DNA of 64,000 bases from DATBJJ01 sp963750915 (GTDB lineage Bacteria; Acidobacteriota; Vicinamibacteria; Vicinamibacterales; 2-12-FULL-66-21). The notes under the pieces were generated by a model that was given only the letters and a program-made list of their open reading frames with translations, did no database searches and was not told where the DNA came from. Below are positions 43,815 through 53,292 of the stretch, in pieces. The stretch is from positions 186,001-250,000 of the forward strand of contig CAVVSF010000009.1 in assembly GCA_963750915.1 (NCBI GenBank), written 5' to 3'. The position numbers and the translations under genes are program-made. Numbering within the stretch: position 1 is the stretch's first letter; the number at the start of each line of letters is the position of its first letter.

Positions 43815-46271
43815 ATGATGACGCGTTTGATTCCAGACGCGCCCTCGCCGACGCCCTCGCCGCGCCCGGCAACCTACGTCGGCATCTTCTTCGTCGCCCT
43901 GGCGACGTTGATGTACGAAATCCTGCTGACCCGCATCTTCAGCGTGACGATGCTGTACCACTTTGCATTCGTTGCGCTCTCGGTGGCGATGTTCGGCATG
44001 ACCGCCGGCGCCCTGCTCGTCTATCTCGCGCCGCGGCTGTTCCCGCCCGAACGCCTGCGCCATCGCCTCGCCGTTGTCGGCGTCGCCTTTCCGATTGTGC
44101 TCGTGCTCAGCTTCATGGCGGAGCTGAGCATTCCGTTCCGCGTTGGCTCGTCGGTAGTCGAGATCTTCGCGATCGGCTTCACCTACGCGGTGATTGCCGT
44201 GCCGTTCGTCGTCAGCGGCGTCGCCATCTGCCTGGTGCTGACCGGCTTTCCGCGGCAGGTCAGCCGGCTGTACGCCGCCGATCTCGCCGGGGCGGCGCTC
44301 GGCTGCGTGCTCCTCATCGGCGTCGTCGGCTGGTCTGACGGGCCGACCGCCGTGCTCTGGGTGGCGTTCCTGGCCAGCCTCGGCGGCGTGGCGTTCGCGA
44401 TCGACGCCGGTCTGGCTGGCTGGCGCCGGCTCGGGCTGGTGACGGTCCTGGTGTTCGGCGCCGCCGCGGCGGCGCACACCGTGCTCGTCTGGCGGGGGAC
44501 ACCCGTCTTCCGCATCGTCTACTCGAAGGGCGTGGTCGAGAGCCGCCCGATCTACGAGCGATGGAACTGGTACTCGCGCGTGCGGGTGATGGGGGATCCG
44601 CGACTGGAGCTGCCGGCGCAAGGCTGGGGCCTGAGCTCGAAAGTCCCGCCGACGCGGCTGCGCCAGCTCCAGCTCGATATCGACGTCTGGGCCGGCACGG
44701 TCATGTCGTACTTCGACGGCGACTTCAGCAAGCTGCCGCACCTGAAATACGACGTCACCAACATCGCTTATTACCTCCGCAGCGGCCACGACGCCCTGGT
44801 CATCGGCGCCGGCGGCGGGCGCGACGTGCTCTCGGCGCTGTCGTTCGGCGCCCGCTCGGTGACCGCCGTCGACATCAACAAGGACATCATCGGCACGGTC
44901 AACGGCCGCTTCGGCGATTTCACCGGCCACCTCGACCGGGATCCGCGCGTCAGGTTCGTCAACGACGAGGCGCGCAGCTTCGTCGCGCGTTCGCCGCAGC
45001 GCTTCGGAACGATCCAGATCTCGCTGATCGACACCTGGGCGGCGACGGCAGCCGGCGCCTTCGTGCTCGGCGAGAACTCGCTTTACACCGTCGAGGCCTG
45101 GACCAGCTTCCTGTCGCACCTGAGCGACGATGGCATTCTCAGCGTGTCGCGCTGGTATTTCCACGAACGCCCGGCGGAGATGTATCGCACGACGACGCTC
45201 GCGGTCGAAGCGCTGCGGCGGCTTGGCGTCACCGAGCCGCGCCAGCACATCGCCATCGTCCGCATCATGCGTCCGACGACGTCGTCTTCGACCGACACGC
45301 CGGACGGCGTCGGGACGATCCTGGTGAGCCGGCAGCCGTTCACGGGCGCCGACCTCGAGGCCCTTGACCGCGAGACCTCGCGGCTTGCCTTCGAGGTGCC
45401 GTTCAGCCCGCGCGTCTCGCTCGACGATACGTTCCTGCGGCTGACTGAGCCGTCCGGGCTCGACGAGTACCTGCGCAACTACCCGGTCAACATCACCGCG
45501 CCGACCGACGACAGCCCGTTCTTCTTCAACATGCTGCGGCTGCGCGACATCGGCCGCACCGCGCTGCTCGAGTTCGGCAACCTGAGCCACAACATGAAGG
45601 CGGTGGCGACGCTCGGCGTCCTGTTCATGACGGTGGCGGCGCTGACCGCGGTGTGCATCCTGCTGCCGTTGTGGCTGACGCGCCGCCGCGTCCCGCTTAC
45701 CGGCGTCGGGCCGCTCTTCACGTTCTTCCTCGCCATCGGGCTCGGCTTCATGCTGATCGAGACGTCGCAGATGCAGCGCCTGATCATCGCGCTGGGGCAT
45801 CCGACGTACGGTTTGTCGGTGGTGCTGTTCGCGCTGCTGCTGTCGAGTGGCCTCGGAAGCGCGCTGACTCAAGGCGTCACGACGCGCATGGCGCCCGCCG
45901 CCGGGCGCCGCCGCCTGATCGTGCTCGTGGCGGTGCTGGCGCTGTTCGGCGCGATCACGCCCTCCGTAACGCGGGCGATCGAGCCGATGACCACCGCCAT
46001 CCGGATCGCCGTGGCCGTGGCGCTGCTGTTCCCGGCCGGGTTGTTCATGGGGATGGCGTTTCCGCTCGGGATGACGCTGGCGGCGGACCGCGCGCGCTCG
46101 TTGACCGCCTGGTTCTGGGGGCTGAACGGGGCGGCATCCGTGCTCGCCTCAGTGCTCAGTGTCTGCATCGCCCTGACGTGGTCGATCTCAGCCGCGTTCT
46201 GGACCGGCTGGCTCTGCTATGTCGTCGCCCTGCTGGCATTCATTCGGGCCGGGCGTACTGCCTCGGCCTGA
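43815..46271 (+). CDS. Membrane protein with central spermidine-synthase-like domain
   Basis: This 818-residue protein has a first membrane block (about residues 20-230, seven segments, starting YVGIFFVALATLMYEILLTRIF). A soluble SAM-binding-type domain follows, and a second membrane block begins near residue 590. The soluble part has LVIGAGGGRDVLSALSFGA, the glycine-rich loop of the spermidine synthase fold, and TAVDINKDI and SLIDTWAATAAGAF. The Asp residues used for polyamine binding in true SpeE are not convincingly present, so the reaction is unknown. Such fused membrane synthases are frequent in soil bacteria. The start could be ATG 43815 or ATG 43818. Confidence 0.85.
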   Translation: MMTRLIPDAPSPTPSPRPATYVGIFFVALATLMYEILLTRIFSVTMLYHFAFVALSVAMFGMTAGALLVYLAPRLFPPERLRHRLAVVGVAFPIVLVLSFMAELSIPFRVGSSVVEIFAIGFTYAVIAVPFVVSGVAICLVLTGFPRQVSRLYAADLAGAALGCVLLIGVVGWSDGPTAVLWVAFLASLGGVAFAIDAGLAGWRRLGLVTVLVFGAAAAAHTVLVWRGTPVFRIVYSKGVVESRPIYERWNWYSRVRVMGDPRLELPAQGWGLSSKVPPTRLRQLQLDIDVWAGTVMSYFDGDFSKLPHLKYDVTNIAYYLRSGHDALVIGAGGGRDVLSALSFGARSVTAVDINKDIIGTVNGRFGDFTGHLDRDPRVRFVNDEARSFVARSPQRFGTIQISLIDTWAATAAGAFVLGENSLYTVEAWTSFLSHLSDDGILSVSRWYFHERPAEMYRTTTLAVEALRRLGVTEPRQHIAIVRIMRPTTSSSTDTPDGVGTILVSRQPFTGADLEALDRETSRLAFEVPFSPRVSLDDTFLRLTEPSGLDEYLRNYPVNITAPTDDSPFFFNMLRLRDIGRTALLEFGNLSHNMKAVATLGVLFMTVAALTAVCILLPLWLTRRRVPLTGVGPLFTFFLAIGLGFMLIETSQMQRLIIALGHPTYGLSVVLFALLLSSGLGSALTQGVTTRMAPAAGRRRLIVLVAVLALFGAITPSVTRAIEPMTTAIRIAVAVALLFPAGLFMGMAFPLGMTLAADRARSLTAWFWGLNGAASVLASVLSVCIALTWSISAAFWTGWLCYVVALLAFIRAGRTASA

Positions 46272-46373
46272 GCGCCGCGACCCGTGTTGCAGCGGCCGCA
46301 TCTCGCCTCACGGTGTATCCGAACCGGGCCCCGCGTTCCGCGCACCTGCGATATACTTTGCGGCTGAATCAGC

Positions 46374-47366
46374 ATGGCTAAACGCGCATTGATCACCGGC
46401 ATCACCGGACAGGACGGCTCGTATCTCGCCGAACTGCTCCTCGACAAGGGCTACGAGGTCTTCGGCGCGATTCGCCGCGCCAGCACGACCAACTACTGGC
46501 GCATCGAGCACCTGCTCGATCGGATCACGCTCAAGCCCGGCGACCTGCTCGATCAACTCTCGCTGATCCGCCTCATCGACGACATCAAGCCGGACGAGTT
46601 CTACAACCTGGCGGCGATGTCGTTCGTGCCGGCGTCGTGGGATCAGCCGATGCTGACCGGCGAGTTCAACTCGCAGGGCGTCACGCGTTGCCTCGAAGCC
46701 GTGCGCCAGGTCAATCCGAAGGTCAAGTTCTACCAGGCCTCCTCGAGCGAGATGTTCGGCAAGGTGCGGGAGGTGCCGCAGACCGAGCTGACACCGTTCT
46801 ACCCGCGCAGCCCGTACGGCGTCTCCAAGGTCTTCGCGCACTACATCACCGTCAACTATCGCGAGAGCTACGATCTCTTCGCCGTCTCCGGCATCCTCTT
46901 CAACCACGAGTCGCCGCGGCGCGGCCTGGAGTTCGTCACCCGCAAGGTCACCGACGGCGTCGCCCGCATCAAGCTCGGGCTGGCCGATTCGATCGGCCTC
47001 GGCAACCTCGATGCGAAGCGCGATTGGGGATTCGCCGGCGACTACGTCCGCGCGATGTGGTTGATGTTGCAGCAGGATCAGGCCGACGACTACGTCGTCG
47101 CGACCGGTGAGACGCACTCCGTGCGCGATCTCGTCGAGGTCGCGTTCGGCCACGTCGGCCTCGACTGGCAGAAGCACGTGAAGCAGGATCCGCGCTTCCT
47201 GCGCCCGGCCGAAGTCGACCTGCTGGTTGGCGACCCGACGAAGGCGAAGTCGGCGCTCGGCTGGAAGCCGGACGTCCACTTCAGGCAGCTGGTGACGATG
47301 ATGGTCGACGCCGACCTGGAGCGGTTGTCAGCAACAGCAAGTTCCAGGTCCACGGTCGCTAAGTGA
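46374..47366 (+). CDS. gmd: GDP-mannose 4,6-dehydratase
   Basis: This 330-residue extended short-chain dehydrogenase carries ALITGITGQDGSYLAELLL with the specific TGQDGSYL loop. FYNLAAMSFVPASWDQP, QASSSEMFGKV, YPRSPYGVSKVFAHYITVNY (catalytic YxxxK), LFNHESPRRGLEFVTRKV and KRDWGFAGDYV are all typical of Gmd. It converts GDP-D-mannose into GDP-4-keto-6-deoxymannose, the precursor of GDP-fucose, rhamnose or perosamine. A plausible -10 box TATACT lies at about 46353 upstream. The gene ends overlapping the opposite glycosyltransferase gene by 8 bp. Confidence 0.95.
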   Translation: MAKRALITGITGQDGSYLAELLLDKGYEVFGAIRRASTTNYWRIEHLLDRITLKPGDLLDQLSLIRLIDDIKPDEFYNLAAMSFVPASWDQPMLTGEFNSQGVTRCLEAVRQVNPKVKFYQASSSEMFGKVREVPQTELTPFYPRSPYGVSKVFAHYITVNYRESYDLFAVSGILFNHESPRRGLEFVTRKVTDGVARIKLGLADSIGLGNLDAKRDWGFAGDYVRAMWLMLQQDQADDYVVATGETHSVRDLVEVAFGHVGLDWQKHVKQDPRFLRPAEVDLLVGDPTKAKSALGWKPDVHFRQLVTMMVDADLERLSATASSRSTVAK

Positions 47367-49266
47367 GCGGATGCACGGCGGCAATCGTCGTCATCAGATC
47401 CCATCGGCGGCGGATGAGCCCGACATCGAGATCCCGGTCGAGCAACCTCACGAACGACTGCGCGTACTGACACGCCACCTCAGGCCATCTGGGAAGGCAT
47501 CGGGTCCCCGGGACCGACCTGCGTGGCTCGCTCAGGATTTCGGCGACCGCCGCGCGTAGCTCGCTGTGGTCTTTCACGAGGACGAGAGAGCCATCGTCCG
47601 TGAATGCCCGGATTTCCTGATTCATCGCCGTATCGAGCGCGACGACCCGCAAGCCCAGGGCGATCGCGTCGACGATCGGCAGGCCGAACCCTTCGTAGAA
47701 ACTCGGATAGACCACGACTGCGGCACCGTCGTACAGCCCGGCGATCGCCGATCGACTGAGGGGCGCGGTGGCTGGTCGTCGCGCCTGAGGTCCGGACGCG
47801 TCCTCGCCGTCCAGGGTGACGACCCGGCCGACACCCTGCAGTTCGTCGACCGCGCGCCGGGCTGCATCGTGGTGAAACGGGTTGCCCGCCACCAGCACGT
47901 AGCCGTCCGGATGGCCAATCACGGGCGGGTCGTCATGCGCGCCCAGGGGGATGACTTCGAAGGGGAGGGAGGTGCCGTAGAAGGCCGCGAAATCCTCTTT
48001 CGAGAAGCGGCTGATCGTAATCACCTGGTCCGCCAGCTCGGCGGCGGTTCTGAAGAGGACGCGAGTGTCCGGAGTGCTGCGGTAATCGCACCGGACGGCG
48101 GTGATGTCGAGGTGCGTGAACGCGATCCGGCCGCCGAGCCTTACCATCCGGTGGAGTTCTGCCCAGGTGAGAACCTGGGACGGTTTGAACACGAGGTCGA
48201 ATCTGGTGTTGGCGTGCCGCTCAGGATCGTAAAACCGGTAGCCCGTCAACTCGGGCGAGAAAAACTGCCTGGCCGCCTCTGACAGCCCGAGGCGGACGTC
48301 GGCCTTCGCTTCGAGGAGCGGCACCAGGTGCAGCAGCAGACTGAGCGCGAACTCAGACGCATCGGAACGTGCCGGTGGAAGGCGGAACAGGTCGATGAGG
48401 ATGGCCGGACGATGCGGCCGCCACAGCGGCGCGAAGTGATCGATCGGATCGACACTATGCCGCATGTGATCGGTGATCTTCCCGAGATACTCAGGATACC
48501 GATCGTCGAGGACACGACGATTCCGGCGTTCGAGCTTCTGCTTGTCTGGCCCGAACGTCGCCGATTCCAGATGGAACACGAACGCCTGGTGCGCGACGAC
48601 CGCGCTATAGCCGTGCCGGTTGATCCGGCAGATCAAGTCGTTTTCCTCGTTGTAGCCGGGGCTGTAGACGGGATCGAACAGGCCCAGCTGGCGAAGGACC
48701 GTGTTCCTGAGCAGCAGGCAGAAGCCGACCGCGGTCGGCATCACCTGATAGCGTGGGAGGAGGCCACGGATGGACCTCCAGAGTTCGTACGACGCGTCCG
48801 GCGGCAGCCGCTCGTACACCGGCACGGAAAAGATGGTCGCGTTATTGCTCCTGGGAGAGACCGCCCCGTGCTTCTCGTGCGCGTGGAGGACCTCCCACAT
48901 CTCCTCGAGGAATCCTGCCGTGACTTTCGTGTCGGAGTTCAGCAGCAGGACGTCGCGACCGGTCGGGAGAATCGACCGGATGGCGTCGTTGCAGTTCTCG
49001 ACGAATCCGAGATTGCGCTCGCGCCGCACGTACTCGAGCGACAGGCCGGCCGCGAACGACCGTGCGACCTCGGCGACGGACTCGTCAGGCGTCGCGTCGT
49101 CGGCGACGACGATGTGGCAGCCGGGCGCGTGCGAGCGAAGGCTCTCGAGACAATCTGCAAGCTGAGTGGCCGCGCCATAGGCGGGAATCACGATCGAGAC
49201 CGGGAGGTCGACGCGAGTGCCGCGCGGGCCGTCGGCCTCGCGTCCAGGCATCGTTTCGCCCGCCAT
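47359..49266 (-). CDS. Two-domain glycosyltransferase: GT2 followed by GT4-like domain
   Basis: This 635-residue protein joins two transferases. Residues about 20-290 are GT2: VSIVIPAYGAATQLADCLESL, VVADDATPDES, LLLNSDTKVTAGFLEEM and YNEENDLICRINRHGY. Residues about 320-635 are a GT-B domain: ITISRFSKEDFAAFYG, EVIPLGAHDDPP, GYVLVAGNPFHHDAARRAV and VVVYPSFYEGFGLPIVDAIALGL, with the E(x7)E nucleotide-sugar motif. It can add two sugars in sequence to a surface glycan. The ATG at 49264-49266 overlaps the stop of the upstream gene (TGATG), marking it as the last gene of an eight-gene operon. Confidence 0.88.
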   Translation of the reverse strand: MAGETMPGREADGPRGTRVDLPVSIVIPAYGAATQLADCLESLRSHAPGCHIVVADDATPDESVAEVARSFAAGLSLEYVRRERNLGFVENCNDAIRSILPTGRDVLLLNSDTKVTAGFLEEMWEVLHAHEKHGAVSPRSNNATIFSVPVYERLPPDASYELWRSIRGLLPRYQVMPTAVGFCLLLRNTVLRQLGLFDPVYSPGYNEENDLICRINRHGYSAVVAHQAFVFHLESATFGPDKQKLERRNRRVLDDRYPEYLGKITDHMRHSVDPIDHFAPLWRPHRPAILIDLFRLPPARSDASEFALSLLLHLVPLLEAKADVRLGLSEAARQFFSPELTGYRFYDPERHANTRFDLVFKPSQVLTWAELHRMVRLGGRIAFTHLDITAVRCDYRSTPDTRVLFRTAAELADQVITISRFSKEDFAAFYGTSLPFEVIPLGAHDDPPVIGHPDGYVLVAGNPFHHDAARRAVDELQGVGRVVTLDGEDASGPQARRPATAPLSRSAIAGLYDGAAVVVYPSFYEGFGLPIVDAIALGLRVVALDTAMNQEIRAFTDDGSLVLVKDHSELRAAVAEILSEPRRSVPGTRCLPRWPEVACQYAQSFVRLLDRDLDVGLIRRRWDLMTTIAAVHPLT

Positions 49267-50432
49267 CAACGGACGGTCCGGAACAGGCGGCGCAGCGGCG
49301 CCGTCAGCCACCACGAGCGCGACTGATAGACGACGTTCAACTCATTGGCGAGCCGGGCGTTCTCTTGCGCGAGCCGATGCTCTTCGTCGGTGTGCAGCTT
49401 GAGTTCCCGCTCGATGGCGAGCCGCTGCTCGAGCATCGCGGCTGTCTCGTCTTCGAGCCGTTCAACCCGGGCCTGGCTCGTCGCGAGGCTGTTCTTCAGC
49501 GAGGCGATTTCGTTCGCCAGAGAATCGTAGGTGCCATGAGTGCGCCTGCTGTCTGCAACGACCGCGACCCGCTCGGCCTGGAGATTGCGAATTTCGGCGC
49601 TCAGGCGCTCCTGCCGCATCAGGGCAGCGTCTCTCTCGGCCAAGGCCCGGTCTCGCTCCGAAACGGCCGCATCCCGCTCGGAGCCGCCCAGCGATTCCGA
49701 AAGGCGCCGCTCGAGCAGGTCCGCCTGCAGGGCGTAGTAGTGCCGGACGAAGTCCTGGTCGGACGTCGACGCCGAGAGAACGGCGTGAACTGGTTCACCG
49801 GATCCGCCGGCCGCGCCAGGTTTCTGAAGGACTCCAAGCCCCCGGCTGTGATGGAACTCCAGGTGCGGATACTGGCGAGCCAGTTCCTCCCAGAGCTTCC
49901 AGACCTGAAAATCTGCGTCGCGGGCTGCCGTGTCGTGGAGCAGCACGACCCCTCCGGCGCGAACCTTGGGGAACCAGCTCTCGAAGTCGTGCCGGACGGC
50001 GTCGTAGGTATGCAGCCCGTCGATGTGCAGCAAATCCACGGTTCCGTCTCCGAACTGCTCCTTCGCATCGTCGAACGTCGCGCGCAAGAGAGTGGAGAAC
50101 GACCGGTAGTGCTGCTGGTTGTAAGCGTCGACGTCGGTGAACACGGACTCGTCGTCATTGCCCGCATGCGGATCGCCCCGCCACGTGCCGACCGCATAGC
50201 ACTTGCCCGACACGCCGTTCTCTTCGACCGCCTGGCACATCCCGAAATAGGACTCGCCGTCGTGCGTTCCGAGCTCGACCACCAGGGACGGCCGCAGGCA
50301 GGCGATCAGGTCGTTCACGAACGGCAGATGACCGCACCAGTCGCTGAGGTTACCCGGGCGGGAACGTCGCGGATTGGATGTCCTCGCGGCCAGGAGAGGA
50401 AGGTGCGCACGGTCGGAAGTCGGTGTCGTCAA
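49266..50432 (-). CDS. SAM methyltransferase with C-terminal coiled coil
   Basis: This 388-residue protein begins with a class I methyltransferase of the Methyltransf_24 type: VELGTHDGESYFGMCQAV, then VDLLHIDGLHTYDAVRHDF and GGVVLLHDTAA. From about residue 225, a long coiled coil rich in Glu, Arg and Ala extends to near residue 360. It ends in VVYQSRSWWLTAPLRRLFRTVR, a short motif common at the C-terminus of large rhamnan/O-antigen enzymes. The coiled coil may act as a molecular ruler or tether. TTG 50430-50432 is the only start that leaves the domain whole and overlaps the stop of the upstream gene (TTGA). Confidence 0.8.
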   Translation of the reverse strand: MTTPTSDRAHLPLLAARTSNPRRSRPGNLSDWCGHLPFVNDLIACLRPSLVVELGTHDGESYFGMCQAVEENGVSGKCYAVGTWRGDPHAGNDDESVFTDVDAYNQQHYRSFSTLLRATFDDAKEQFGDGTVDLLHIDGLHTYDAVRHDFESWFPKVRAGGVVLLHDTAARDADFQVWKLWEELARQYPHLEFHHSRGLGVLQKPGAAGGSGEPVHAVLSASTSDQDFVRHYYALQADLLERRLSESLGGSERDAAVSERDRALAERDAALMRQERLSAEIRNLQAERVAVVADSRRTHGTYDSLANEIASLKNSLATSQARVERLEDETAAMLEQRLAIERELKLHTDEEHRLAQENARLANELNVVYQSRSWWLTAPLRRLFRTVR

Positions 50433-52330
50433 GGGATGCCCGCCCCGAGCAAGGCCGTCACGTTCGGGAAAGCCTCGAGGTTTGGATTGACCAGCAGGCC
50501 ACGGGGAACTCCATCGCCCTGCCTTGGGATGTAGCCGGCGGTGATCGATCGCAGCGTGGCGATGGCGTACGGAGTGTGCAGTACTTTCAATCCTGCGCTG
50601 TGTGCCGACCCGACGAGGTTCGCACACAGATCGCCGAGAGAATCCTCGGATAGAGCCGCGAGCCCGTTGACGTCGCGGAGGCGCGAGGTCCGGAATGCGA
50701 AGACGTGCGGCGCGATCGAGGCAACGCACCGCACGACCTTTGCCTGCCCCATGTACCCCGGCTCGTGCAACGCACGTCCTTCGAAGGGGTTGATGTGGGT
50801 CCCGTCGCTCAGGCATGCCAGGCCCGCCGTCACCACGGTCCCGACGCTGTTCACGATCGTTCCACCCACCACGCCGCAGTCGTCACGCAGCGCTTGCGCC
50901 GTCAGCTCGTGGAGGAAGTGGTGGTTCACGGCGTCGAGGCCGCAGTTCACGACGATGGTGACGTCCGATTCCAGGTCCTCCGGAGTCATGAGCGCGCTGG
51001 AGGCCGTCGAATCCGCCGGATGTACCGCGGAGAATGCCATCTCGAAGAACCGCACGTCACACGGAAATCTGCTGCGGTTCAGGGCCCGCCGTTGGTGCGG
51101 CCCATCGCACAGCCGCGTCAGCACCGACACGCGGGTCGTGTCGGGCACGGGCCGCTGAACCCTCATCGAGCCGTAGAACAGGCCTTCCCACGCAAGGCAG
51201 TGGGCTGGCTCGACGTGTTGCCCGAGCACGAGGTTCCAGGCCCGGACGGCAAACGGCTTGGCATCCAGGCTGAAGGCCGTGGAGTCCGCGTGCATTCGCC
51301 AGTGGTACAGGGGTTTTGGCACGTGCCGGACGCGATCGCGGGAGATGACCGACGTCACGCGCAGGAGGAGGTCCCAGTCCTGGGCCCCGTCCGCCTCCGA
51401 TCGAAACCCGCCCACCTGTCGCACCGCTGCTGTTCGAATCGCAACCAGGTGGCCCAGATAGTCGAAGCCGCACAAGAGATCTTCGTCGAAGTCCGGCTTG
51501 AAGGCAGGGGAGCTGCGCGAGCCCACCTGATCGATCTTGTCTTCATCGGAGTAGACAAGGTCGGTCTCGGGATACTCACTCAGACACCGCGCGACTTCGA
51601 GCAGCGCTGAGGGATGCAGCTCGTCGTCGTGATCGAGGAGCACGATGAAGTCCCCGGTGCAATCCTCGACCGATCGGTTCGATGCGGCGGAGATACCACG
51701 CTGTTGTGCGGCAAACGCCAGCCGGATCCTCGGTTCGCCGGCTGCCCGTTCGACGAGGTATTGCCGCACGCGGGGGTCCGACGATTTGTCGTCGGTGATG
51801 CAGAGCTCCCAGTGTGGATAGTGCTGCGACGTCACCGAGTCGATGCAACGCTGGAGATGATAGAGGTGCGTGTTGAAGGTTGGCAGGATCACCGAGAAGA
51901 CCGGCTTCGACTCCAGCGTCGGAAGCCGTTGCTCGACTTCTTCAGCCGGCCAGTACAACTGCGGCTCGTGCGTCGTTAGCCAGACGGCGTATTCCGGCCC
52001 GGAGTGTGGCGCGTCGGACGCCGCCGACCACTCGACGGGGAAGTCACCGATTGGATGGTCAGCGTTGCCGACCCGAGCGACGAGCGTCACGCGAGACGCG
52101 GATCCGGCGAGCGGGATTCGGCACACGAAGCCGGCGTTCTCGAGGGCTGGCGATCCGAGGCGGCGCGCGACGTCGGGTCGAGGGACTTCCGTCAGGCACG
52201 GCAGGCGACGGCCTTCGGAGACGGCCCAGAGCTCTTCGACCGGTGTCAGATCGTCGAGACAGCACCATCCCACGACGGCGATTTCCCGGCGCGGGAAGCG
52301 AAACGACAGGATCTGGTCGATGCCGAACAT
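50429..52330 (-). CDS. Family 2 glycosyltransferase with N- and C-terminal extensions
   Basis: This 633-residue protein has an N-terminal beta-rich domain of about 110 residues (REIAVVGWCCLDDLTPVEELWA). A GT2 domain follows: FSVILPTFNTHLYHLQRCI, LCITDDKSSDPRV, FIVLLDHDDELHPSALLEV, YSDEDKIDQVG and GAQDWDLLLRVT. A C-terminal half has a degenerate second transferase-like fold, and the end reads LLVNPNLEAFPNVTALLG. The DHDDE and YSDEDK motifs are the same as in the giant protein of this region, so the two belong to one glycan pathway. ATG 52328-52330 is preferred; it leaves 23 nt after the epimerase gene, the longest gap of the operon. Confidence 0.86.
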   Translation of the reverse strand: MFGIDQILSFRFPRREIAVVGWCCLDDLTPVEELWAVSEGRRLPCLTEVPRPDVARRLGSPALENAGFVCRIPLAGSASRVTLVARVGNADHPIGDFPVEWSAASDAPHSGPEYAVWLTTHEPQLYWPAEEVEQRLPTLESKPVFSVILPTFNTHLYHLQRCIDSVTSQHYPHWELCITDDKSSDPRVRQYLVERAAGEPRIRLAFAAQQRGISAASNRSVEDCTGDFIVLLDHDDELHPSALLEVARCLSEYPETDLVYSDEDKIDQVGSRSSPAFKPDFDEDLLCGFDYLGHLVAIRTAAVRQVGGFRSEADGAQDWDLLLRVTSVISRDRVRHVPKPLYHWRMHADSTAFSLDAKPFAVRAWNLVLGQHVEPAHCLAWEGLFYGSMRVQRPVPDTTRVSVLTRLCDGPHQRRALNRSRFPCDVRFFEMAFSAVHPADSTASSALMTPEDLESDVTIVVNCGLDAVNHHFLHELTAQALRDDCGVVGGTIVNSVGTVVTAGLACLSDGTHINPFEGRALHEPGYMGQAKVVRCVASIAPHVFAFRTSRLRDVNGLAALSEDSLGDLCANLVGSAHSAGLKVLHTPYAIATLRSITAGYIPRQGDGVPRGLLVNPNLEAFPNVTALLGAGIP

Positions 52331-52353
52331 ATCGTTTCCAGCCAAGCCCGCGC

Positions 52354-53292
52354 TCAGGTGTCTGCTTCCTGAGAACCAGGATGACCTCGTTGCCTGATGA
52401 TACGCCACCAATCGACGGTGTTGGCGAGGCCGGACTCCAGATCGTACACGGGACGAAAACCGAGCTGGCCGTGGAGAATGTCGATAGAGGCGGCGAGTCG
52501 CGGTGGCTCATCGCGACGGGGTGCGGCGCCGAACCGTATCAGATCGGACGCCTGGGTGAGAGAGCCGAGAGTCGAGATGACCGTTCGTACCGGCACGCAG
52601 ACGCCCGACGCGATATTGACAGGTCCCGTGATGTCGCTGTCGAGAACGGCGGCAAACGCACGTCCGACGTCGGCCACATGCATGAAGTCGCGTTGCTGAG
52701 TGCCGTCCGAGCAGTGAGCCTCGCGCCGCTCGATCAACGACTGAATCACGTCGCTGACGAGGCGGCCTGGCGCCTCATGTGGTCCGTAAAGAAAGAAGAC
52801 GCGGGCCCAGGCCATCCGCACGGACGTCTGAAGTCCTGCCGGTTCGAGTAATGCGCGCAGCGCATGCTTGGACTGGCCGTAGAGCGTTCGCGGCGCCAGC
52901 GGCGTCGCGATCTCGTCCAGCTCGCTGCAGGACCAGTCGTACTCGGCGCAGGAGCCCGCCATCACGGCACGAGTGCCGCCGGCTTCGGCAAAGGCGAGAT
53001 ACAAGTTCAGACTCGCGGCCACCCAGCGCAGGTTCTCCAGCGAGGTCCAGAAGAGACCGGGCCTGGCATACCAGCCAAGATGGAGAAGATGCGTTGGCGC
53101 GAGCCGCTTCGTCAGCTGGCTCGCTGCGCCGCTATCGAGCAGGTCGCACTCGTGAAACGTGGCGTCCGGCGGAAAATCGGCGGCCGGCTTCGAACGTCCC
53201 GCGACGTGCACGTCGAAGCCCCGCGCCACGAGCTCGGGGAGCGTGTGGCGACCGATGAATCCTGTGCCGCCGGTGACGAGCGCGCGCTTCAT
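52354..53292 (-). CDS. NAD-dependent sugar epimerase/dehydratase (SDR)
   Basis: This 312-residue extended short-chain dehydrogenase has ALVTGGTGFIGRHTLPELV in the cofactor loop. HLLHLGWYARPGLFW, MAGSCAEYDW, and TLYGQSKHALRALLE (YxxxK) follow. ARVFFLYGPHEAPGRLVSDVI and QQRDFMHVADVGRAFAAVLD are typical of nucleotide-sugar epimerases and 4-ketoreductases. Placed after rfbF, rfbG, a C-methyltransferase and a 3,5-epimerase-like gene, it is likely the reductase that finishes the CDP-deoxy sugar. Its ATG overlaps the stop of the 3,5-epimerase-like gene (ATGA). Confidence 0.88.
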   Translation of the reverse strand: MKRALVTGGTGFIGRHTLPELVARGFDVHVAGRSKPAADFPPDATFHECDLLDSGAASQLTKRLAPTHLLHLGWYARPGLFWTSLENLRWVAASLNLYLAFAEAGGTRAVMAGSCAEYDWSCSELDEIATPLAPRTLYGQSKHALRALLEPAGLQTSVRMAWARVFFLYGPHEAPGRLVSDVIQSLIERREAHCSDGTQQRDFMHVADVGRAFAAVLDSDITGPVNIASGVCVPVRTVISTLGSLTQASDLIRFGAAPRRDEPPRLAASIDILHGQLGFRPVYDLESGLANTVDWWRIIRQRGHPGSQEADT

